Source: Amycolatopsis solani
GTDB lineage: Bacteria > Actinomycetota > Actinomycetes > Mycobacteriales > Pseudonocardiaceae
DNA length: 64,000 bases
Direction: 5' to 3'
Assembly: GCF_033441515.1 (NCBI RefSeq)
Contig: NZ_JAWQJT010000001.1
Span: 1,612,001 to 1,676,000 of the forward strand
Below the pieces are notes generated by a model. It was not told the DNA's origin. It made no database searches and saw only the letters and a list, made by a program, of their open reading frames with translations. How positions within the stretch are numbered: position 1 is the first letter of the stretch; each line of letters starts with the position of its first letter. The position numbers and the translations under genes were made by a program. Positions 1 to 7,942 of this stretch are shown in pieces.

Positions 1-815
1 AGCAGGCCCGCGTCGACCATGCGCAGCAGCAGCGGCGGCGACGAGTACAGCGGCTCCTTGAACTCCGCGTACATCGAGTCCGCGATGGCCTTGATCGTGT
101 CCAGCCCGATCAGGTCGGACAGCCGCAGCGGGCCCATCGGGTGGGCGGTGCCCAGCTCCATGCCGCGGTCGATGTCCTCGGCCGAAGCGAAGCCCGACTC
201 GATCATGCGGATCGCCGAGAGCAGGTACGGCACCAGCAGCGAGTTCACGATGAACCCGGCGCGGTCCTGCGAGCGGATCACGGTCTTGCCCAGCGCCGTC
301 GTCGCGTGTTCCTCCGCGCGGCGGGCGGTCTCCTCGCTCGTCAGCAGCGAGGGCACCAGCTCCACCAGCGGCAGCACCGGCACCGGGTTGAAGAAGTGGA
401 TGCCGACCACCTGCTGCGGCCGGCTCGTCGCCATGCCCAGCTTCATGATCGGGATCGACGACGTGTTGGACGCGAACAACGCGTCCTCGGCCTCGACGAT
501 CTTGTCGAGCTGGCGGAAGACGTCGACCTTCGCCTGCTCCTGCTCGAGGATCGCCTCGACGACCAGTTCGCGGTCGGCGAACTCGGCGATGTCCGTCGTG
601 AAGCGGAGACGGCCCAGCGCCGCCTCGGCGTCTTCGGGCGAGAGCTTGCCGTTCTTGACGCCGCGTTGCAGCGACTTCTCGATCCGCGCCTTGCCCGCGT
701 CGAGCGCCGGCTGGTTCACCTCGGTGACCACGACGTCCAAGCCGGACCGTGCGTGCACCTCGGCGATGCCGGACCCCATGAGGCCCGCACCGACGACTCC
801 AACCCGACTTACCAC
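1..815 (-). CDS. 3-hydroxybutyryl-CoA dehydrogenase (3' end off the window)
   Basis: NAD-dependent oxidation of 3-hydroxyacyl-CoA to acetoacetyl-CoA, in fatty-acid and polyhydroxybutyrate metabolism in the cytoplasm. The GTG start at 815 has a GGAGTG ribosome site about 6 nt upstream. The N-terminus carries the Rossmann fingerprint GVVGAGLMGSGIA (G-x-G-x-x-G). The block GIHFFNPVPV near residue 140 is diagnostic of the 3HCDH family. The helical C-terminal dimerisation domain starts but is cut by the left edge after 271 codons; the full family length is about 285. It resembles mycobacterial FadB2. The exact acyl-chain preference cannot be read from the sequence. Confidence 0.93.
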   Translation of the reverse strand, partial: MVSRVGVVGAGLMGSGIAEVHARSGLDVVVTEVNQPALDAGKARIEKSLQRGVKNGKLSPEDAEAALGRLRFTTDIAEFADRELVVEAILEQEQAKVDVFRQLDKIVEAEDALFASNTSSIPIMKLGMATSRPQQVVGIHFFNPVPVLPLVELVPSLLTSEETARRAEEHATTALGKTVIRSQDRAGFIVNSLLVPYLLSAIRMIESGFASAEDIDRGMELGTAHPMGPLRLSDLIGLDTIKAIADSMYAEFKEPLYSSPPLLLRMVDAGL

Positions 816-864
816 CGGCTCACTCCTTCGTCGCTTCGCAAGCCCGTTCTTGGGCAGCATGCAG

Positions 865-910
865 CGCGCGAGGGCGGTCGCCGGGGATGTCCCGGCTACG
901 CCCTCGCGCG
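865..910 (-). terminator. Hairpin downstream of the DUF3073 gene
   Basis: Arms 865-876 and 899-910 are perfectly complementary (CGCGCGAGGGCG). An inner GCCGGG/CCCGGC stem lies at 80-85 and 91-96 of the same hundred. It begins 11 nt past the stop codon of the DUF3073 gene. There is no U tract, which is usual for actinobacterial terminators. Confidence 0.7.
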
Positions 911-921
911 GTTACGCGTGC

Positions 922-1116
922 TCAACGACGGTACTGGTCGTACCGGTCGTCGTACGGGTCTTGATCATCGCTATCGGACTCAGGCTCCTCATAGTGACCA
1001 CTAGAGGAACCACTCGACAGCTCGCGCTGCAAAGCATCGAAGTCGGTCTCGTGCGAGCTGTACTTGAGCTCGCGCGCCACCTTCGTCTGCTTGGCCTTAG
1101 CCCGGCCGCGCCCCAT
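922..1116 (-). CDS. DUF3073 family small protein
   Basis: A 64-residue, highly charged cytoplasmic protein of unknown function. The start ATG at 1116 follows a GAGGGGG ribosome site. The N-terminus MGRGRAKAKQTKVARELKY is the family signature, and the tail is acidic with many Asp, Ser and Tyr residues (DSDDQDPYDDRYDQYRR). It corresponds to mycobacterial Rv0810c and sits at the edge of a conserved syntenic block. A longer reading frame upstream of this ATG lacks family similarity and is not used. A hairpin terminator follows. Confidence 0.88.
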   Translation of the reverse strand: MGRGRAKAKQTKVARELKYSSHETDFDALQRELSSGSSSGHYEEPESDSDDQDPYDDRYDQYRR

Positions 1117-1323
1117 GGCTCGACCCCCTCGCACAGGGGCGGGGCGGCCGGGGGAATCGGCGGCCCCGCATCGTCTCGACAATTCTTTCCTGCTCACACC
1201 GTACCGTGTCCGGGGGGTTCGATGCGACGTGGCACGGTGTGCCGGTGGTGACAGTGTCGGCCGGACACCGGTTACCGGCCGGTCGGTGGCGATCGGCGCA
1301 GGTAGACGTGCCACGATCTACCT

Positions 1324-2220
1324 GTGCTCCGTCCCTTCGTGGCCTACCTGCGGGTGTACGAACCCCTGCTCGCCCTGGGCGACCCACCGGACGAACGGCT
1401 GCGCGCGGCCGTCGCGGCGGCCAAGCTGCGGCGGACGGACGCGGGCACTCGCGAGCAGGCCATGTGGCTCAAGTCACAGGTCGCCGCCCCGCGGCGGTTG
1501 CTGCCCGCCGAGCTCGCCGACGGCCGTCCCGCGCCGAGCCTGCTGACCGACGTCCTGGTCCTCGACCCGGCGGACGTCCCGGGCGGCAAGGCCGAGGTCG
1601 GCCCGCTGGTCTGCCCACTGGAACTGCGCGCCCGCTCGGCGGCCGCACTGGTGACGTTCCTGGGCGACGCGCACCCGGCGCTGAAGAACGTCGTCCTCGA
1701 CGAAGGCGGCTTCACCCAGGAGACGATCCGCGCCCGCACCAAGTCGGCGATGGCGGACCTGAGCACGACGGCGGCCCACACGCTGTCGACGACGTGGACG
1801 GTCCCGCTGCCCTGGTTCGTGCTGGTCGACCCGGACGACCGCCGCCTGGTCCTCGGCACCGGCCGCGACGATCCGAAGCGCGAACTGTCCTGGCGCGCGA
1901 CGCTCGCCGACGCCCAGCACCGCGCCCGCGAGGCCGGCGACCTGCTGGAACAGACCTTCGGCGACTCCGGCCCGGGCCGGGTGCTCTTCGAGACCCGCCG
2001 CTGGCTGGACAACTTCCACCCGGACTCGGTCATCGAGCTCGACTACGGCGGCCTGGTCCAGCTCTTCGCGGACGCGGTCCTGGAAGCCGACAACACGGCG
2101 GACGAGGTCCACGACATCCTCGACGCCCTGCGCTCGGGCAACGTGGAGGAGCTGGCCGAGCTGTTCTCGGACCTGCGCGAGTTCTGGGGCGACCTGGCCT
2201 CCCGCGAACGCGCCAACTGA
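1324..2220 (+). CDS. Conserved actinobacterial protein of unknown function
   Basis: A 298-residue soluble protein, leucine- and alanine-rich, with no signal peptide, membrane segment or catalytic motif that I recognise. The C-terminal 60 residues are acidic and helical (repeated AELFSDLREF-like patterns). The start is GTG at 1324; a CACGAT box 6 nt upstream and no Shine-Dalgarno sequence suggest a leaderless transcript. It is transcribed divergently from the DUF3073 gene across about 200 bp. Codon use is typical of the host. I do not assign a function. Confidence 0.8.
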   Translation: MLRPFVAYLRVYEPLLALGDPPDERLRAAVAAAKLRRTDAGTREQAMWLKSQVAAPRRLLPAELADGRPAPSLLTDVLVLDPADVPGGKAEVGPLVCPLELRARSAAALVTFLGDAHPALKNVVLDEGGFTQETIRARTKSAMADLSTTAAHTLSTTWTVPLPWFVLVDPDDRRLVLGTGRDDPKRELSWRATLADAQHRAREAGDLLEQTFGDSGPGRVLFETRRWLDNFHPDSVIELDYGGLVQLFADAVLEADNTADEVHDILDALRSGNVEELAELFSDLREFWGDLASRERAN

Positions 2221-2438
2221 GCCGGCCCACCGCGACCGGCCGGCGCCTGAGCCTGGTGCCGCCACCGGTGACGAGCAGGCTTCGCGCCGCTGCCTGGCCC
2301 CGCTGCTGAGCGCGCAGTCGCCCAGCCTGCGATCCCGCCGCTCGGGCAGCTGCCGCCCAGCTGGCCGAACCCGCGGCGCAGGTCGCGCCGAGCCAGCCGG
2401 ACACGACCGGCGACCGGTCCAGCCCAGCGAGAGTTGTC

Positions 2439-3374
2439 TCAGCCGTGCAGTTCCGGGACCCGGATCTCCCCGACCGGCCGGCCCCCGCCCAGGATTGAGC
2501 CGTTGGCCGGTTCCGGGAGGCTTGTCACGTCCGCGCCCAAGTACCGCAACGCCGCGACCGCCAGCGGGGCGCACGCCCGCTTGTTGCCGTCGTCGATCTT
2601 GATCGCCACCGCGAAGCCGTCCGGCAACGCGAACGCCTGCACGCCCTCCGCGCCCGCCTTCGAAACCAGGCTGTCCACCGCGGACATCAACGCCGTGTCC
2701 TCGCGGCCGGTGCCGGCGACCAGCCACGGGTGCGCTCGCATCGCCGTGGCCACTCGGCGGGCGGGGCCGTCCGGTGCCGAGGCCACCCGGCCGAACGCGC
2801 GGGACAAACCGGTCAGGGAAAAGGCGAACAGCGGGGCTCCGCAGCCGTCCACTCCCGTGTGGGCGATCGGCTCGCCCGTCAGCTCCGCCACCGCCGCCGC
2901 GATCTCCTGCTGGAGCGGGTGGTCCGGGTTCTCGTAACCCGACGTCGGCCAGCCCGCGCGGAGGCAGGTGGTCAGCATCGCCGTGTGCTTGCCGGAGCAG
3001 TTCATCATCACGCGCCGGGGCTCGGCCGCGTCGCGCATGCTCGGGAGGTGCAGCGGGAAGTCCGGTGGGCAGGCCAGGTCGTCCTCGTGCAGGCCGGCCG
3101 CGGCCAGCAGCTCGAGGACCCGCTTCACGTGGCCCGGCTCGCCGGAGTGCGACGCGCACGCCAGCGCCAGGTCCTCGCCGTCGAAGTCCAGGCCCGAGCG
3201 CAGCATGCCGACCGCCTGCAACGGCTTGTTCGACGAGCGCGGGAACACCGGCGAGGTCACGTCGCCGAGGGCCAGGCGGGCTTCGCCCTCGGGGCCGGTC
3301 ACGACCAGGGCGCCGCGGTGCACGCTTTCGACGAAGCCGGACCGGACGACCTCGGCGAGGACCGGGTTGGTCAC
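2439..3374 (-). CDS. L-asparaginase of the Rhizobium etli type (class 3, asparaginase II family)
   Basis: Hydrolyses L-asparagine to aspartate and ammonia. The protein has 311 residues. The sequence shows an SxxK pair at S47-K50 (RSSNKPLQ), the block ASHSGEP at 74-80, and C126/K129/C178 in CSGKH and DGCGAP. These match the serine-lysine dyad and the Cys-Lys-Cys zinc site known for the R. etli family (PF06089), which is unrelated to E. coli AnsA/AnsB. Its GTG start overlaps the stop of the upstream rsiG-like gene (GTGA), so the two are probably translationally coupled. No signal peptide is seen. Confidence 0.92.
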   Translation of the reverse strand: MTNPVLAEVVRSGFVESVHRGALVVTGPEGEARLALGDVTSPVFPRSSNKPLQAVGMLRSGLDFDGEDLALACASHSGEPGHVKRVLELLAAAGLHEDDLACPPDFPLHLPSMRDAAEPRRVMMNCSGKHTAMLTTCLRAGWPTSGYENPDHPLQQEIAAAVAELTGEPIAHTGVDGCGAPLFAFSLTGLSRAFGRVASAPDGPARRVATAMRAHPWLVAGTGREDTALMSAVDSLVSKAGAEGVQAFALPDGFAVAIKIDDGNKRACAPLAVAALRYLGADVTSLPEPANGSILGGGRPVGEIRVPELHG

Positions 3375-3940
3375 GGGGCCTCGCCGCGTCCGCGCTCGCT
3401 TTCCAGCAGCTCGTCCACAGTGGCCGAACCCTGCTGGTAGCGCTTCGCGATCTCCGCGTTCAACGTGTCCATCACGCCCTGGACCTCGCGGCGGAAGGAC
3501 GACACCGACAGCTCTTCACTCGCGTAGGTGTCCAAAGCGGAGGCGAGCTTCTCGTCCGAGAGGGACCCGACGTCGGTCAGGTCGGTGTCGCCGATCAGCG
3601 CTTCCGCGTGCCGGCGGTGCTCGCCCGCCCGGGACGGCTCCAGCTGCTGGTGGCGGCCCGAACCCGCCGCCGGGCCCAGTGCGTTGTCGGCCAGGATCGT
3701 CGCCAGCTGGTCGACGATGCTGGCTTCGCCGCCGGAACTGCGCCGCGCCTGCTCCGCGCGCACGATGTCGATCCGCGCGTGCAGGAGCCGGCGCAGGTAG
3801 GAGAGGTCCGTCTCTTCCTGCGCGGCTTCGTCGCGCCGCTCGCGCAGCACCTTCAACGGCAATTCGCCCAAGCCGCTGAGGTACCCCGGGCCGAGCACGC
3901 GGTCGATCCGCCGCCTGCCGCCGGGCCGCACTTCGATCAC
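3371..3940 (-). CDS. rsiG: RsiG-like anti-sigma factor, predicted c-di-GMP-binding
   Basis: In Streptomyces, RsiG with bound c-di-GMP sequesters the sporulation sigma factor WhiG. This 189-residue protein has two helical segments with the RsiG ligand signature E(X)3S(X)2R(X)3Q(X)3D. The second copy is perfect (E143, S147, R150, Q154, D158). The first is E43, S47, R50, H54, D58, with His replacing Gln. A polar linker joins them, as expected for an antiparallel coiled coil. The start GTG at 3940 is chosen because residues before it lack family character; GTG at 3931 is possible. It lies between ygfZ and the asparaginase gene in one orientation. The partner sigma factor is not in the window. Confidence 0.82.
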   Translation of the reverse strand: MIEVRPGGRRRIDRVLGPGYLSGLGELPLKVLRERRDEAAQEETDLSYLRRLLHARIDIVRAEQARRSSGGEASIVDQLATILADNALGPAAGSGRHQQLEPSRAGEHRRHAEALIGDTDLTDVGSLSDEKLASALDTYASEELSVSSFRREVQGVMDTLNAEIAKRYQQGSATVDELLESERGRGEAP

Positions 3941-3989
3941 AGCGCAGTTTATCCCGGTTGAGCGTGATCTCGCTGTCAGGGGCTTTCGT

Positions 3990-5120
3990 TCAGCCACGGA
4001 GTTGCGCCGCCGCCGCACGGCCGGGGGCGGGGAGTTCCGACGGCACCGAGTCGGGGTCGATCGCCGCCTGGACGAGGTTGTCCTCCGAGCCCGCCAGCAG
4101 CTCCGCGCCCACCGGCGTCGACCGCTTGACCAGCGCCAACGCGATCGGGCCGAGTTCGTGGTGCTGGATGACCGTGCCGATCCGGCCGACCGTGCGGCCG
4201 TCGAGCAGCAGCGGGTCGCCGGGCTCCGGCGTGACCTCCGGCGAACCGTCGAGGTGGAGCAGCAGCAGGTTCCGCGGCGGGCGTCCCACGTTGTGGACCT
4301 TCGACACCGTCTCCTGGCCGCGGTAGCAGCCCTTCGCGACGTGCGCGGCCGAGCCGACCCAGCCCACCTCGTGCGGGATCGTGCGGTCGTCGGTGTCCAC
4401 GCCCAGGCGGGGCCGCAGCGACTCGACGCGCAAGGCGTCGAACACCCAGCTGCCCGCCGCCCGCGCGCCTGCGTCCGTCAGCCGCTTCCACCAGTCGAGC
4501 AGCGCCGCGCGCGGGACCGCCAGGTCCACGCTGGACCGGCCTGGCCACGGCATCCGCCGCACGAAGCCGCCACCCGGCAGCGCCGCCACCGCGTACGGCT
4601 CCGGCCCGATCTCGGCGCCGACCGCGCTCAGCACGCGCTCGGCGTCCGGGCCGAGCACGGTCAGCAGCGCGAGCTCCCCGGTCGCGTCGCGGAGGTCCAC
4701 CTTGGACCAGAACTTCATCGCCTCGAGGTATTCGAGCAGCGTCTGGGGGCCGCCCTTGGGGAGCGCGCTGGTGACGCTCGGACCCGGGTCGGTGTCGAGG
4801 TACACGGTGCCGTCGACGTGCGCGACCACCATGTGCGTCTCGACGCGGCCCTGGCTGTCGAGGACCAGCGCCTCGGTGCCGGAGCCTTCGGCGAGCCCGG
4901 TCACGTGCTGCGAGATGACCAGGTGCAGCCACGACAGCCGCTCTTCGCCGGTCACGGCGAGGAACTCGCGGTGCGACCGGTCGATGACGACCGCGCCGCG
5001 CGAGGCCGTGCGCTGCTCCGCGAAGGGGTCTCCCCAGTGCCAGGGGACGCCGGCTTCGGGGTGGTCGTCAGGAGAAGGGATCGATCCGGGCACGTCCAGC
5101 AGCGGCGAGCGGTACGGCAT
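3990..5120 (-). CDS. ygfZ: Folate-binding protein YgfZ (iron-sulfur cluster repair, GcvT-like)
   Basis: A 376-residue tetrahydrofolate-binding protein of the GcvT fold that assists maintenance of certain Fe-S enzymes. The diagnostic motif KGCYRGQE is at residues 263-270, with the conserved Cys265. The N-terminal GcvT-like domain begins near residue 30, and a C-terminal beta-barrel domain covers about 280-350. The start ATG at 5120 has a TAGGCT minus-10 box 7 nt upstream and no ribosome site, so it is probably leaderless. It is the first gene of a probable ygfZ-rsiG-asparaginase transcription unit (50 bp, then a 4-bp overlap). It is divergent from pabC. Confidence 0.92.
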   Translation of the reverse strand: MPYRSPLLDVPGSIPSPDDHPEAGVPWHWGDPFAEQRTASRGAVVIDRSHREFLAVTGEERLSWLHLVISQHVTGLAEGSGTEALVLDSQGRVETHMVVAHVDGTVYLDTDPGPSVTSALPKGGPQTLLEYLEAMKFWSKVDLRDATGELALLTVLGPDAERVLSAVGAEIGPEPYAVAALPGGGFVRRMPWPGRSSVDLAVPRAALLDWWKRLTDAGARAAGSWVFDALRVESLRPRLGVDTDDRTIPHEVGWVGSAAHVAKGCYRGQETVSKVHNVGRPPRNLLLLHLDGSPEVTPEPGDPLLLDGRTVGRIGTVIQHHELGPIALALVKRSTPVGAELLAGSEDNLVQAAIDPDSVPSELPAPGRAAAAQLRG

Positions 5121-5127
5121 ACCGCCC

Positions 5128-5145
5128 AGCCTAGGTGAGTACGGT
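5128..5145. promoter_or_regulatory. Divergent leaderless promoters for ygfZ and pabC
   Basis: The whole intergenic space is 31 bp. On the minus strand TAGGCT (5133-5128) lies 7 nt before the ygfZ ATG. On the plus strand TACGGT (5140-5145) lies 6 nt before the pabC ATG. Both fit the TANNNT minus-10 consensus of actinobacterial leaderless transcripts. The two minus-35 regions would fall inside the opposite gene. Confidence 0.65.
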
Positions 5146-5151
5146 GGCCGC

Positions 5152-6000
5152 ATGCGCGTCCTCGTCTTCCTCGACGGAACCCCGGCCGACCCCGGCGCCG
5201 CCCAGATCAAGGTCGACGACCTCGGTCTGCTGCGCGGCGACGGCGTCTTCGAGACGATCCTCGTCGTCGACGGCCAGCCCCGTGAGCTGCGGCCGCACCT
5301 CGAGCGGCTGGCCCGGTCGGCGGCCATGCTCGACCTGCCGGAGCCCGACCTCGCCGCCTGGGAGCGGGTCGTCCAGGTCGTACTCGATCGGTGGACGGGC
5401 GGCCGCGAAATGACGCTGAAATTGGTGTACACCAGGGGATCCGACGGCGACCCCGCCGCGAAGCCGACCGGGTTCGCGCTCGGCGCCGAAGTGCCGCCGT
5501 CGATCTTGAAGGCCCGCGCGGACGGCGTCGCCGCGATCACCCTCGAACGCGGTTTCCCGCCGGACCTCGCCGAGCGCGCGCCCTGGCTGCTGCTCGGCGC
5601 GAAGCCGTTGTCCTACGCGGTGAACATGGCCGCGGTGCGCGAAGCCGGCCGGCGCGGCGCCGAAGATGTGATTTTCACCGCCGCCGACGGTTCGATCTTC
5701 GAAGGGCCGACGTCGACCGTCGTGCTGGCGAAGGGCCGGACGCTCTACACGCCGCCGTCGAGCATCGGCATCCTGCCGGGCACCACCCAGGCCGCGCTGT
5801 TCCGCGGCGCCGAGAAGGCGGGCTGGGCGATCAAGGTGGAGCCGCTGACGGTCCGCGACCTCGTCGAGGGCGACGGCGTCTTCATGGCTTCGAGCGTCCG
5901 GAAGCTGACCCGCGTGCACACGCTGGACGGCGAACGGCTGCCCGACTCCTCCGCCGTGTACGCGGAGCTGGTGGCGGCCTACGAGGCCGAGTACGCCTGA
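5152..6000 (+). CDS. pabC: Aminodeoxychorismate lyase (class IV aminotransferase fold)
   Basis: Converts 4-amino-4-deoxychorismate to p-aminobenzoate and pyruvate with PLP, for folate synthesis. The protein has 282 residues. The block LLRGDGVFET at 26-35 and the PLP lysine K151 in LGAKPLSYAVNM are typical of the family. A phosphate-binding SSVRKLTRV block lies near the C-terminus. Because branched-chain and D-amino-acid aminotransferases share the fold, the exact reaction is inferred from length and from the conserved position next to ygfZ (as in mycobacterial Rv0812). The ATG at 5152 appears leaderless. Its 3' end overlaps a convergent gene by 22 bp. Confidence 0.88.
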   Translation: MRVLVFLDGTPADPGAAQIKVDDLGLLRGDGVFETILVVDGQPRELRPHLERLARSAAMLDLPEPDLAAWERVVQVVLDRWTGGREMTLKLVYTRGSDGDPAAKPTGFALGAEVPPSILKARADGVAAITLERGFPPDLAERAPWLLLGAKPLSYAVNMAAVREAGRRGAEDVIFTAADGSIFEGPTSTVVLAKGRTLYTPPSSIGILPGTTQAALFRGAEKAGWAIKVEPLTVRDLVEGDGVFMASSVRKLTRVHTLDGERLPDSSAVYAELVAAYEAEYA

Positions 6001-6398
6001 GTGATCCGCACGACCGCCGGCGCGACCGCTTCCGCGCGGTACGCGGCGATCTTGTGGTGGCCGTCGATGATCAGCTCGCGTTCGCCGTCGGCCAGCACCA
6101 CCGCGACCGGCCGGTGCCCGGTGCGGATGGCGGTCCGGTAGTACCCGACGCGGGCCTCGTCGGACGGCGGCCACGTGTCGGTCGGCGTGAGCTCCTGGTC
6201 CGCGGCGAGCCGTTCGGGGCCGCTGACGCGGTAGTCGCCGTCGACGAGCAGGTCGAGGACGGGCCCGAGCGTGGTGGCCAGCGGGCGGCGCAGCTGCCCG
6301 GTCGCCAGTGCGATCCGCAGCGATTGCGGGAGCTCCGCACGGGCCCGCGTGTTCACGTCGAGGAAACCCGCGCCACCGCTGATCGTCACCTGTTCCAC
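5979..6398 (-). CDS. Small protein with a ParB/sulfiredoxin-like GHHK motif
   Basis: 139 residues starting at GTG 6398. The motif IIDGHHKIAAYRA near residues 108-120 resembles the DGHHR nucleotide-binding box of the ParB/sulfiredoxin superfamily. The rest is an alpha/beta sequence with no other recognised motif, so the function is unknown. It lies 98 bp downstream of pxpC and its 3' end overlaps pabC by 22 bp on the other strand. The start choice is uncertain because no clear ribosome site is seen. Confidence 0.7.
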   Translation of the reverse strand: MEQVTISGGAGFLDVNTRARAELPQSLRIALATGQLRRPLATTLGPVLDLLVDGDYRVSGPERLAADQELTPTDTWPPSDEARVGYYRTAIRTGHRPVAVVLADGERELIIDGHHKIAAYRAEAVAPAVVRITQAYSAS

Positions 6399-6496
6399 GA
6401 CTATCAGGACGGGCGGCGGTGCGACATGGTTCCAGCCCCTACCCGGACGGGTGCACCCCGTGACCGCGGTCTCACTCTCCCGGCGGTACCGGACTT

Positions 6497-7345
6497 TCAG
6501 GACATCCGGAACCGGACCCGGGTGCCCGGCCGGGCCTGCGCGAGCGCGCCCAGCGCACCCGCGCGGACGACGGCCGCGACGGGGTAGCCGCCGGTCGTCG
6601 GGTGGTCGGCGAGGAAGACCACCGGCTGACCGCTCGGCGGCACCTGGACCGCGCCGGTGACGACGCCTTCGCTGGGCAGCTCGCCGTCGATCGCCCGGCG
6701 CAGCGGCGCCCCGTCGAGGCGCAGGCCGACGCGGTTCGACTCGGCCGTGACCGTCCACCACGCCGAGAGCCCGCCGGCCGCGTCGTCGAGCCAGTCGTCG
6801 CGCGGGCCGAGCGTCACCGGCACCACCAGCTCGCCCGGCGCCGGGACGGGGACGACGACGTCCGCGCCCGCCGGGACGCCCGTGGGCGCGCCGACCGGGA
6901 GCACGTCGCCGGTGCGCAGCGGCGCCGGGCCGATGCCGGAGAGCACGTCCCGCGAGCGACTGCCCAGCACCGGGTCGACGGCGATGCCGCCGGACACCGC
7001 CAGGTAGCAGCGCAGGCCGGTCGCCGGGGTGCCGACCGACAACGTTTGCCCGGCGCGCACCGGCACCGGCACGTGGGAGCCGAAGGGCCGGTCGTCGACG
7101 GCGACCGCGACCGCCGGGCCGGTGACGGCGACCGTCACCGCGGCGGAGAACCGCGCCGAGAAGCCGCCGAGCAGGGCTTCGACCCCCGCGGCGGCTTCGG
7201 CGTTGCCGGCCAGCCGGTTGGCTAGCCGCAGCGACGCCGCGTCGAGCGCTCCGGAAGGCGCGACGCCGAGGTGGGCGTAGCCGGGCCGGCCGAGGTCCTC
7301 GACCAGCGCGTACCGGCCCGGGTCGAGGACTTCCAGGGACCTCAC
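6497..7345 (-). CDS. pxpC: 5-oxoprolinase subunit C (biotin-dependent carboxyltransferase-like)
   Basis: 282 residues of the KipA/AHS2 family. With PxpA and PxpB it forms the bacterial ATP-dependent 5-oxoprolinase that opens pyroglutamate to glutamate. Family blocks seen are the N-terminal LVEDLGRPGYAHLGV-like segment, the GSRSRD block near residue 155 and FLADHPTTGGYPV near residue 250. Its start overlaps the pxpB stop by 4 bp, so the subunits are probably made in a fixed ratio. No pxpA (LamB/YcsF) gene is present nearby, which is unusual because pxpABC are normally together. Confidence 0.9.
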   Translation of the reverse strand: MRSLEVLDPGRYALVEDLGRPGYAHLGVAPSGALDAASLRLANRLAGNAEAAAGVEALLGGFSARFSAAVTVAVTGPAVAVAVDDRPFGSHVPVPVRAGQTLSVGTPATGLRCYLAVSGGIAVDPVLGSRSRDVLSGIGPAPLRTGDVLPVGAPTGVPAGADVVVPVPAPGELVVPVTLGPRDDWLDDAAGGLSAWWTVTAESNRVGLRLDGAPLRRAIDGELPSEGVVTGAVQVPPSGQPVVFLADHPTTGGYPVAAVVRAGALGALAQARPGTRVRFRMS

Positions 7346-7938
7346 CGGACGCTCCGGAAGCGCACGCGGTCACCCGGCGCGAACAACGCGGGCGGGTCCG
7401 CGTGCGGGTCGAACAGCGTCGCCGACGTGTGCCCGAGCAGCCGCCAGCCACCCGGTGACTCCCGCGGGTAGACGCCGGTGAACTCGCCCGCCAGCCCGAC
7501 CGAGCCGGCCGGGACGCGGGTCCGCGGCGACTCCAGGCGCGGCTGGCGCAGCGGCTCGGGCAGGCCGGTCAGGTAGCCGAAGCCGGGCGCGAACCCGGTG
7601 AACGCGACGGTGTAGACGGCGTCCGTGTGCAGCTCGACGACCGCTTCCGCGGAGATCCCGGCGTCCGAGGCGATGAGCTCGAGGTCCTCGCCGTCGTAGT
7701 GGACGTCGAGGGTGACTTCGCGCGGCTCGCCTCCGGGCGGGTGGGTGAGGTCGGCGCCGTCCAGCAGCGCCCGCACCGCCGCGACGCCCCCGACGACCAG
7801 CAGGCTGCGCGCGCCGGGCACGAGGTCGACGACGCCGGCCGGGCGTTCGGCCAGCACGGTCGCGTGCGCGGCGCGCATCTGGTCGAGCGAGTCGCAGTCG
7901 AGCAGGGCGGCGTCCTCGCCACACCGCCGCCAGCGCAC
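7342..7938 (-). CDS. pxpB: 5-oxoprolinase subunit B (KipI family)
   Basis: 198 residues, AHS1/KipI family, the partner of PxpC in 5-oxoproline cleavage. The hallmark FAPGFGYLTGLPE lies near residues 130-142 and the GWRLLGHTS block is near residue 165. The start is GTG at 7938, 4 nt after the nitrobindin stop codon, and the 3' end overlaps pxpC by 4 bp. The whole run nitrobindin-pxpB-pxpC is therefore probably one transcript. In Bacillus the relatives KipI and KipA influence sporulation kinase KinA, but the paired B/C arrangement favours the enzymatic role. Confidence 0.9.
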   Translation of the reverse strand: MRWRRCGEDAALLDCDSLDQMRAAHATVLAERPAGVVDLVPGARSLLVVGGVAAVRALLDGADLTHPPGGEPREVTLDVHYDGEDLELIASDAGISAEAVVELHTDAVYTVAFTGFAPGFGYLTGLPEPLRQPRLESPRTRVPAGSVGLAGEFTGVYPRESPGGWRLLGHTSATLFDPHADPPALFAPGDRVRFRSVR

Positions 7939-7942
7939 CGCG

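Noticed and set aside
2221..2438. Gap between the hypothetical gene and the asparaginase gene
   Set aside because: Inspected on both strands; no convincing gene, RNA or strong palindrome is seen.
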